A stretch of DNA of 29,235 nt from an uncultured Oscillospiraceae bacterium (GTDB taxonomy: Bacteria; Bacillota; Clostridia; Oscillospirales; Ruminococcaceae). This document shows positions 23,056-29,235 of the stretch, piece after piece. The notes beneath the pieces are model-generated. The model worked only from the letters and a program-made list of their open reading frames with translations. It did not search any database and was not told the origin of the DNA. A program made the translations under genes and the position numbers. Where the stretch lies: positions 1 through 29,235 of the forward strand of contig CAKSIT010000023.1 in assembly GCA_934462925.1 (NCBI GenBank), given 5' to 3'. Position 1 is the first letter of the stretch; each line of letters opens with the position of its first letter.

Positions 23056-24987
23056 ATGATTTTATTTGACGCGTCTAAATGCGTTGCCTGCAACAGCTGC
23101 GTGCGCGTCTGTCCGACGCTTGAAGCGAACGGGTGGAAACATGATGAAAACGGCAAGCTTGTTTTCGACGTTAAGGAGGACAAGTGCATACGCTGCGGCG
23201 CTTGCATTAAGGCGTGCAGCCACGGCGCGAGAAGCTATGAGGACGACACCGACCGCTTCTGGAAAGACCTGCGCGCGGGCAAGAAAATAACCATTATCGC
23301 AGCCCCCGCAATAAAGGTGTCGTTTGACGGCAGCTGGCGCAGCGTGCTGGAGTTTTTGCAGAAAAAGGGCGCGTCAAAAATATACGACGTATCGCTCGGC
23401 GCGGACATATGCACGTGGGCGCACCTGCGTTATCTTTCGCAGCACAAGGGCGAAAAGCTCATCTCGCAGCCCTGCCCCGCCATTGTAAATTACATAAAGA
23501 AGTACTGCCACGAGGCGCTTAAGCACCTCTCCCCCGTTCACTCGCCCATGCTTTGCACGGCGGTATACCTGCGCAAGTATCAGGGCAACACCGACGCTAT
23601 AGCGGCGCTTTCCCCCTGCATAGCTAAAAAGGACGAGTTCCGCGAAACGGGGCTTATCGAGTACAACGTAACGTTCGAGCGGCTGGGCGAGCTTATGGCG
23701 CGCGAGGGCGTGAGCGTGGCCTCTCTGCGCGGCAAACGCAGCAGCTTTGAGTTTACGGGTCAGCAGGGCATAATGGGCGCTGTTTACCCCCGTCCGGGCG
23801 GACTTAAGGCGTGCCTTGAGCTTGAGGACAAAACGATAAAGGTAATAACCTCCGAGGGCGTTGACAGCGTGTACGCGGACCTTGATATGTACGCGGATAT
23901 CGACAAGCGCGACGTACCCGACGTGTTCGACGTGCTTTCCTGCGCGCACGGCTGCGGCAGCGGTCCGGCTGTCGGGCAGCAGATGTCCGTTTACCGCATG
24001 AGCGGCATATTCAACGGCATTGAGCAGTACAACCGCCACCACCGCGTAAAGTTTGACCTGAGAAAGCGCGACAAGCAGTTTGTCGACTTTGACAAAAAGC
24101 TGCGGCTGGAGGACTTTGTGCGCAAGTACGAACCCGAGTTCGTAGACACGCGAAAGGTTTCGGACGCGGAAATTGAGGAAATGCTTGTAAAAATGGGCAA
24201 GACGACCCACACCGAGCGCAACTACAACTGCCACGCCTGCGGCTTCTCCACCTGCCGAAAAATGGCGGAGGCTATCGCCAAGGGTACTTCAACGCTGGAT
24301 TCCTGCGCGCAGTACACGCTGCACAGGGCGGAGCTTCACCGCCGCCATATCGAGGAAACGAACAGCGCCATAAGCGACATCACCGCGCAGCTCGGCGAGG
24401 TGGTATCGCATCTTTCGGGCAGCGTTTCCTCCGTTACCGAGGCCACGGACGGCATAACGGGCATGAACGGCGTTAACATGGAGCAAATAACGCGCCTTAC
24501 CGCCGTAATAGACGAGCTTAAGAGCGCAAGCGAGAACATCAGCACGGCAATGTGTTCGATAAACGAAAGCGTTACGGGATTCTCGCGCATGACGCGCAGC
24601 ATTAGCGACATAGCGCGGCAGATAAACATTCTCGCGATAAACGCGAGCATTGAGGCTGCGCGCGCGGGCGACGCGGGCAAGGGCTTTGCGGTAGTCGCGG
24701 AGGAAGTACGCTCGCTTGCGGAGCATTCGCAGAGCGCGGTTACCGAGGCGGAGGCGAGCAACGCGCTCGTATTCAGCAACATTGAAACGGTAAACGCCAT
24801 TGTTGACGACATAGCGCAGAAAACTGCGGACGTTCATCAGATGTCCGAGAAAATGCACGGCAACATTACCCGCACCGTTGAAAAGGGCGGCGATATAAGC
24901 GCGGCAATGAGCGACGTGAGCGACATCACAAACCGCGTTGACGGGCTTGTTACGCGCGCGGACGAGGTGCTTTCTTCTGCCGAATAA
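23056..24987 (+). CDS. Soluble chemoreceptor fused to an [FeFe]-hydrogenase-like sensor domain
   Basis: 643 aa with no transmembrane helix. Domains in order: two [4Fe-4S] ferredoxin motifs (C9, C12, C15, C19; C44, C47, C50, C54); an [FeFe]-hydrogenase large-subunit domain (about 75-365) with the H-cluster motifs L1 SQPCPAIV (C140), L2 [10 protein letters not shown] (C188) and L3 [10 protein letters not shown] (C296, C300); a four-Cys Fe-S motif CHACGFSTC plus C417 (C392, C395, C400, C417); and a methyl-accepting signalling hairpin (about 430-643) with [21 protein letters not shown] at the tip. The proton-relay Cys (TSCCP in active enzymes) is Pro139, and L3 lacks the usual GGG. This suggests a sensor of H2 or redox state acting on CheA. 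GGGAGG precedes ATG 23056. No sigma-A -10 box is visible upstream, only TTGACA at 23016-23021. Confidence 0.93.
   Translation: MILFDASKCVACNSCVRVCPTLEANGWKHDENGKLVFDVKEDKCIRCGACIKACSHGARSYEDDTDRFWKDLRAGKKITIIAAPAIKVSFDGSWRSVLEFLQKKGASKIYDVSLGADICTWAHLRYLSQHKGEKLISQPCPAIVNYIKKYCHEALKHLSPVHSPMLCTAVYLRKYQGNTDAIAALSPCIAKKDEFRETGLIEYNVTFERLGELMAREGVSVASLRGKRSSFEFTGQQGIMGAVYPRPGGLKACLELEDKTIKVITSEGVDSVYADLDMYADIDKRDVPDVFDVLSCAHGCGSGPAVGQQMSVYRMSGIFNGIEQYNRHHRVKFDLRKRDKQFVDFDKKLRLEDFVRKYEPEFVDTRKVSDAEIEEMLVKMGKTTHTERNYNCHACGFSTCRKMAEAIAKGTSTLDSCAQYTLHRAELHRRHIEETNSAISDITAQLGEVVSHLSGSVSSVTEATDGITGMNGVNMEQITRLTAVIDELKSASENISTAMCSINESVTGFSRMTRSISDIARQINILAINASIEAARAGDAGKGFAVVAEEVRSLAEHSQSAVTEAEASNALVFSNIETVNAIVDDIAQKTADVHQMSEKMHGNITRTVEKGGDISAAMSDVSDITNRVDGLVTRADEVLSSAE
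24649..24686 (+). repeat. 38-bp direct repeat shared by both chemoreceptor genes (copy 1)
   Basis: Identical to 26729-26766. It encodes [13 protein letters not shown] of the signalling tip, where protein conservation is near absolute. Identity at the synonymous positions as well reflects shared codon choice or past recombination. Confidence 0.8.
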
Positions 24988-25004
24988 AAAATAATACGGG
25001 CATA

Positions 25005-25033
25005 GGGGCGCGCGGATTTACTGCGCGCCTTTT
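25005..25033 (+). terminator. Intrinsic terminator after the hydrogenase-chemoreceptor gene
   Basis: GGCGCGC (25007-25013) pairs perfectly with GCGCGCC (25023-25029), followed by TTTT. Confidence 0.8.
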
Positions 25034-25097
25034 CGTGCGTGTGCCAAAAGTTGGCGAAAATAATAGTATTCTGCGCATAATTTAGCTACATTGCTGA

Positions 25098-25126
25098 TTG
25101 ACGTACAAAAAAAACCATGCTATAAT
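25098..25126 (+). promoter_or_regulatory. Sigma-A promoter of the membrane chemoreceptor gene
   Basis: TTGACG (25098-25103) and TATAAT (25121-25126), spacer 17 bp, about 75 nt before the start. No sigma-28 motility-type promoter is visible. Confidence 0.85.
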
Positions 25127-25201
25127 GTGTATAGTCCGAAAGTATAAGCGCGGACGGCAGGGGCGGTTAAGCCCTAATATGACAGTAAAGGAATAATTTT
25201 T

Positions 25202-27133
25202 ATGCGTTTTTCAAAGGTTTCTTCAAGGCTGATGACTATTGTCACAGGCTTTCTTGCGGCGCTTACGGCGGTGCTTGTCGTCGTTTCCATTGTGCTTACC
25301 AACAAGAATGTTGACCACATCATGGGACAGCGCGCGCTTACGGGTATCTCTGTGCTAAAAAGCACGGAGGAGAGCGAGCTTGACCGCTGTAACGACGTAC
25401 TTCTTACCCTTGAGCTTGGCGGCACGGCTGAAAAGGCGATAAACGGCGACATTGCGGGGCTTGACCGTATGTTTGAGGACGACAAGGAGACCGAAAGCGA
25501 CTTCGCGGCGATATTCGACGCTTCGGGCAATGTTGTGTGGAAAACTGACGGCTGCGCTATCACCTCACCTGCCGCGCTTCTTACGGGCAAAAAGGTAAGC
25601 GGCGTTCTTTCGGACGGCGGCGAGCTTTACCTTGTCGCGGCAGAGCCTATCGACCCGCAGGGCGGGGGCGTTATAGGCACGGCGGTATTCGGCATGAAGC
25701 TTACCGAAACAGGCTACCTTGACACCGTAAAAACGCAGACCGAGTGCGAGGTAACGCTCTTTAACGGAAACCTGCGCTACGCTACCACCATTGTCAACGA
25801 GGACGGAAACCGCGCTACAGGCACGGCCATGGCAAGCAAGGTTGAAAGCGCCGTTATAAACGGCCACCAGCGCTACGCGGGCATGGCTGACATACTCGGG
25901 CAGAACCACTACGTGCAGTACGAACCCATGCAGGACGTAAACGGCAGCTACATAGGCGCGTATTTTGCGGGCATATCCTCTGAGGAGGCCGACGCCATGG
26001 TGCGCAGCATTATCATAATATCCGTTGTGGTTGCGCTTATAACGCTTGTTGTTATAGACATCTGTATGTTTACTGTAATGAGCCATATGATAGACAAGCC
26101 CATTATCGAGGCGGGCAAGATTTCCGCGCAGATGAGCCGCGGCGAGCTGAGCGCGCCCGACTCCACCTTTAAGTTCATGAAGAACGAGATAGGCGACCTG
26201 GCGCACCGCATTGAGGAAACCAAGCACACGCTCAACAGCTATGTAGGGGATATTTCCTCGGTGCTGTCCACAATGGCGGGCGGCGACTTTACCGCGCAGC
26301 CTACGGTTGAGTACGTGGGGGACTTTGTTAAGATAAACCAGTCGTTCGAGAGCATTCGCGACAACCTGCACGGCGTAATGGTAGGCATAAACAACTCTGC
26401 GGATGGCGTAATGTCGGGTACGGCGCAGATGGCTGACGGCTCGCAGATGCTTGCGGAGGGTACAACCACGCAGGCTACGGCTATCGACCAGCTCTCCTCC
26501 ACCATTCAGAACATCTCCAGCCACATTGAGAAGAACGCAGAACACGCAAAGAAAGCAAGCGAGCTTTCTGCTGAAACAGAAGTTAAGATTGAAAGACAGG
26601 ACGCTGAAATCGCGAATATGCTCGGCGCTATGAAGAATATCGAGGAGCAGTCCACGAAGATAAGCGAGATAATCAAGACTATAGAGGACATAGCGTTCCA
26701 GACCAACATACTTGCGCTTAACGCGGCTATTGAGGCTGCGCGCGCGGGCGACGCGGGCAAGGGCTTCGCTGTAGTTGCGGACGAGGTAAGAAACCTTGCC
26801 GCAAAGTCCGCAGAGGCCGCAAGCAACACGAACGTACTTATCAACGCTTCTATAGAGGCGGTAAACAACGGCGCGGAGATAGCGAACAGCACCGCGGAAA
26901 CCATGAAGGCGGTAAAGGACATTTCGCTTCAGACCAACGACATTATCGCGCAGATTTCGAGCGCTTCCATCAAGCAGGCGGAGGCTGTAAAGCAGGTAAC
27001 AACCGGTATAGAGCAGATATCCAACGTTGTACAGCAGAACTCCGCTACCGCGGAGGAATCCGCGGCTTCGTGCGAGGAGCTTAACAGCATGGCGAGAATG
27101 CTTAAGGAACAGCTTGATAAGCTAAGAGCATAA
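25202..27133 (+). CDS. Membrane methyl-accepting chemotaxis protein
   Basis: 643 aa, the classic chemoreceptor layout: transmembrane helix 1 (about 11-33); an extracytoplasmic ligand domain of about 230 residues, Cache-like ([56 protein letters not shown]); transmembrane helix 2 (about 268-292); a HAMP domain (about 293-345); and the cytoplasmic signalling hairpin with the tip [18 protein letters not shown] (505-522) that contacts CheA and CheW. Methylation helices flank the tip. The ligand cannot be named. AAAGGA lies before ATG 25202. It has no C-terminal CheR-docking pentapeptide. Confidence 0.95.
   Translation: MRFSKVSSRLMTIVTGFLAALTAVLVVVSIVLTNKNVDHIMGQRALTGISVLKSTEESELDRCNDVLLTLELGGTAEKAINGDIAGLDRMFEDDKETESDFAAIFDASGNVVWKTDGCAITSPAALLTGKKVSGVLSDGGELYLVAAEPIDPQGGGVIGTAVFGMKLTETGYLDTVKTQTECEVTLFNGNLRYATTIVNEDGNRATGTAMASKVESAVINGHQRYAGMADILGQNHYVQYEPMQDVNGSYIGAYFAGISSEEADAMVRSIIIISVVVALITLVVIDICMFTVMSHMIDKPIIEAGKISAQMSRGELSAPDSTFKFMKNEIGDLAHRIEETKHTLNSYVGDISSVLSTMAGGDFTAQPTVEYVGDFVKINQSFESIRDNLHGVMVGINNSADGVMSGTAQMADGSQMLAEGTTTQATAIDQLSSTIQNISSHIEKNAEHAKKASELSAETEVKIERQDAEIANMLGAMKNIEEQSTKISEIIKTIEDIAFQTNILALNAAIEAARAGDAGKGFAVVADEVRNLAAKSAEAASNTNVLINASIEAVNNGAEIANSTAETMKAVKDISLQTNDIIAQISSASIKQAEAVKQVTTGIEQISNVVQQNSATAEESAASCEELNSMARMLKEQLDKLRA
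26729..26766 (+). repeat. 38-bp direct repeat shared by both chemoreceptor genes (copy 2)
   Basis: Identical to 24649-24686; see there. Confidence 0.8.
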
Positions 27134-27169
27134 ACGCAAGGCTGTCGATAAAGGCACATCTGCGTCGTC

Positions 27170-27211
27170 AACGGCATTTCGGCAGGCACTAAGCCTAGCC
27201 GAAATGCCGTT
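27170..27211. repeat. Long hairpin after the chemoreceptor gene
   Basis: AACGGCATTTCGGC (27170-27183) pairs perfectly with 27198-27211, and AGGC/GCCT (27184-27187/27193-27196) extends the stem past one bulged A. No T-run follows, so it may be a 3' stabilising hairpin or a repeat element rather than a terminator. Confidence 0.6.
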
Positions 27212-27256
27212 TCCTAGCAGCTGCACCTTTCTCGCCAGCCTTAAACAACAAGTTGA

Positions 27257-27291
27257 GCGGGGCTTGCCCTATGTGGGTAAGCCCCGCTTTT
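27257..27291 (+). terminator. Intrinsic terminator of the membrane chemoreceptor gene
   Basis: GCGGGGCTT (27257-27265) pairs with AAGCCCCGC (27279-27287), with inner CCC/GGG pairing, followed by TTTT. Confidence 0.85.
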
Positions 27292-27327
27292 CGTATGCCC
27301 GTTTGGCGCGTTTTTAAGCAAAGAAAC

Positions 27328-27354
27328 GCCCCGTACCGAGGAACGGCACGGGGC
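27328..27354 (-). terminator. Intrinsic terminator of the flagellin gene
   Basis: GCCCCGT (27328-27334) pairs with ACGGGGC (27348-27354), with inner CCG/CGG. On the minus strand it is followed by the T-rich GTTTCTTTGC. It lies 37 bp beyond the flagellin stop. Confidence 0.75.
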
Positions 27355-27391
27355 AAAACTGTGGATTACTTATTATGCTGATTTCAAGCTA

Positions 27392-29233
27392 TTAGCCGAG
27401 CAGCTGGAGAATGGACTGCGGCTGCTGATTTGCCTGAGCGAGCATGGACTGAGCTGCCTGCTGAAGAATGTTGAACTTGGTGTAAGTCATCATCTCAGAA
27501 GCCATATCAGTATCACGGATAGAGGACTCAGCCTCGGTCAGGTTGGTGGAAGTCGTAGTCAGGTTGTCAATCTTGTGTTCCAGTCTGTTCTGCGTAGCAC
27601 CGAATGTAGCACGAACCATCGAAACCTTGTTGATTGCGTTGTCAATCTTATCGATAGCCGCATTAGCGTCAGTCTGAGTTGCGAGGGACAGGTTAGCGGT
27701 GTTAAGGCCGTCTGCTCTCGAAGAAACGTTCAGGTTGGACTTAAGCTCGCCCATACCATCGGTCGTGTACTCAAACGTGAAGTCAACGGAATCCTTTGTA
27801 CGAGCGCCGGTCTGGAGAACCAGGTGGTCGGTGTAGGTAAGAGGAGCGGTTGCAGTATCGTTGGAGTTAGCCTTGGATACGTTGCCGGTCTTAGCTACTT
27901 CGATAGAAGGAATCGCGTTCTTGTTGTAGTTTGAATACTCAAAGCCTATCTTGTAGGAGATAGTACCGGAAGAAGTATCCTTATCGGTTGCAACCTTACC
28001 AGCAGTAATCGTCATGATAGCGGTATCTGTACCGGACTTATCATAGCTGATAGTAGTAACGCCAGCGTCTGTAGTCTTGATGGTGAATGTGGTCTGACCA
28101 ACAGTCAGCTTAGAACCGCCAGTGCTGCCTACAACGGAAGTGCCATCGTTCAGCGTAAGCTTGAAATCCTTAGCCTTTGTTGCAGTCTTGTTAGCAAATG
28201 TCATGTCGTACTGAGAGCCGTTCATGAGGTCGAGGAAGCTCTTGATATCCTCGGTCATGTTAGCGTCAACTAGATTCGTGCCGTCAAGAGCAACAGTCTG
28301 GTCAACTTCCTTCAGCTTGATAGTACCCTCGGTGTAGTTAGAGGAATCGCTTACAGTTGCGCCAGCCTTAGTGGGAGCAGCCGTGCCTGCATAGGGGTTG
28401 TTGAAGGTAAGTGTTATGGTGTCGCCGTTGGTGAGCTTGGTCTGGTCGATAACAGCAGTACCTACATCAACCTTGTTTATCTGAATTCCAAAGCCGCCGT
28501 TGTTGGACTTAACAGTAGTAACCTTGGATATATCTGCGCCATTGGAAGCGGAAAGCGCAGTCCAGGAGTTGCTAGCCTTGTCGAAACGGAAAGTAACATC
28601 TACAGAGTCAGGTCCGTAGGTGTCAGGGCTGCCGGCAGTTCTTGTCCACTGAGCGTTGAGTGCTGTCCAAGCAGTGTCTGCTACACCGGCGTTGTCCCAA
28701 GCCTGACCGTCGATGAGGTTTACATCGTTCTTGCTGAGCTTAGAAGCAGCTTTAGCGCCGTCAACATAGTCGAACTGGCCGTTAACAGCCTTAGTGCCGT
28801 CAGCCATCTGGCCGCCGTTGAGCATTACAGTACCGTTGAAGTCGGTGTCTGCAATCTGGTTAAGCTCGTCGTTGAGCTGGTTGAACTCGAGCTGGATAGC
28901 GTCGCGGTCAACTTCGTTCTGGTATGTACCGTTAGCGGACTCGGAAGCGAGCTCCTTCATTCTCTGAAGAATGGAGTGGGATTCCTGAAGCGCACCCTCG
29001 TAGGTCTGAATCATGTTGATACCGTCCTGAGAGTTGCGAACTGCCTGGTTCAGGCCGCGGATCTGGCTTCTCATCTTCTCGGATATTGCAAGACCTGCTG
29101 CGTCGTCGCCTGCGCGGTTGATTCTGTAGCCGGAAGAAAGCTTCTCAGAAGACTTCTTAAGACCTGCTACGTTTGTGTTGAGCTTGTTGTACGCGGAAAG
29201 CGCGTTTAAGTTGTGCTGTACTACCATTCCCAT
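27392..29233 (-). CDS. fliC: Flagellin, filament subunit
   Basis: A 613-aa flagellin, longer than the 270-500 aa common in Firmicutes. The conserved N-terminal D0/D1 part (1-140) begins MVVQHNLNALSAYNKL and has LSSGYRINRAGDDAAGLAIS and LQRMKELASESANGTY, which overlaps the region that Toll-like receptor 5 recognises in other flagellins. The variable D2/D3 part (about 140-495) is Thr, Asp and Asn-rich. The C-terminal D1/D0 (about 497-613) contains ATQNRLEHKIDNL, SSIRDTDMASEM and the end QSILQLLG. Two starts are possible, ATG 29233 (MGMVVQ) and ATG 29227; upstream sequence, with its ribosome site and promoter, lies outside the window. It may be complete, but only 2 bases remain beyond it. Its codon use (ATC, GTA, few ATA) fits high expression. 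Confidence 0.96.
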   Translation of the reverse strand: MGMVVQHNLNALSAYNKLNTNVAGLKKSSEKLSSGYRINRAGDDAAGLAISEKMRSQIRGLNQAVRNSQDGINMIQTYEGALQESHSILQRMKELASESANGTYQNEVDRDAIQLEFNQLNDELNQIADTDFNGTVMLNGGQMADGTKAVNGQFDYVDGAKAASKLSKNDVNLIDGQAWDNAGVADTAWTALNAQWTRTAGSPDTYGPDSVDVTFRFDKASNSWTALSASNGADISKVTTVKSNNGGFGIQINKVDVGTAVIDQTKLTNGDTITLTFNNPYAGTAAPTKAGATVSDSSNYTEGTIKLKEVDQTVALDGTNLVDANMTEDIKSFLDLMNGSQYDMTFANKTATKAKDFKLTLNDGTSVVGSTGGSKLTVGQTTFTIKTTDAGVTTISYDKSGTDTAIMTITAGKVATDKDTSSGTISYKIGFEYSNYNKNAIPSIEVAKTGNVSKANSNDTATAPLTYTDHLVLQTGARTKDSVDFTFEYTTDGMGELKSNLNVSSRADGLNTANLSLATQTDANAAIDKIDNAINKVSMVRATFGATQNRLEHKIDNLTTTSTNLTEAESSIRDTDMASEMMTYTKFNILQQAAQSMLAQANQQPQSILQLLG

Positions 29234-29235
29234 AG

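Noticed and set aside
21336..23207. 623-codon open frame on the minus strand opposite rny
   Set aside because: Shadow of RNase Y, whose domains are all present on the plus strand; no ribosome site and no recognisable motif in the antisense product.

Overview
The window reads as the chromosome of an anaerobic, flagellated, Gram-positive gut-type bacterium of the Clostridia, most like the Ruminococcus/Oscillospiraceae group. This is inferred from the rplM-rpsI pair, a darA-holB-ricT operon as in Firmicutes, a canonical Firmicute RNase Y, strong sigma-A promoters (TTGACA-like, 17-bp spacer, TATAAT-like), an extracellular dockerin protein, an [FeFe]-hydrogenase-type protein and a long flagellin. 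Most genes are GC-rich but use ATA for Ile freely; the ribosomal-protein and flagellin genes favour ATC, as highly expressed genes often do.

Layout. 1-1063 (minus): a lipoprotein gene followed by the start of an unidentified, apparently frameshifted gene. 1292-2229 (plus): promoter, leader hairpin, rplM and rpsI. 2230-2629: a non-coding block full of inverted repeats. 2630-6748 (minus): a 1372-residue secreted dockerin protein. 6749-7152: its promoter and a 236-bp MITE-like palindromic element with a possible AGAA target duplication. 7153-8553 (minus): a MATE transporter. 8888-12051 (plus): an EAL-HDOD signalling protein, an FkbM-type methyltransferase and a membrane-anchored protein, closed by a strong terminator. 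12172-14693 (plus): darA-holB-ricT. 14752-15660 (minus): a diacylglycerol/lipid kinase. 15916-17572 (plus): an ECF sigma factor overlapping a probable membrane-bound regulator. 17736-20835 (plus): thrS, an SseB-domain protein and a lipoprotein. 20836-21356: promoter and about 400 nt of structured leader or small RNA. 21357-22961 (plus): rny. 23056-27133 (plus): two chemoreceptor-type genes. 27392-29233 (minus): flagellin.

The most interesting gene is at 23056-24987. It is a soluble protein joining two [4Fe-4S] ferredoxin clusters, an H-cluster-like [FeFe]-hydrogenase domain, a further four-Cys Fe-S motif and a methyl-accepting chemotaxis signalling hairpin. The four H-cluster-coordinating cysteines are kept, but the proton-relay cysteine position is a proline, so a sensor (of H2, redox state or another gas) feeding into chemotaxis is more likely than a catalytic hydrogenase. 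It lies next to a classical membrane chemoreceptor and the flagellin gene. Several other genes concern nucleotide second messengers: the c-di-AMP receptor DarA, the Fe-S protein RicT and an EAL-domain protein.

I saw no tRNA, rRNA, CRISPR array, prophage or complete insertion sequence.
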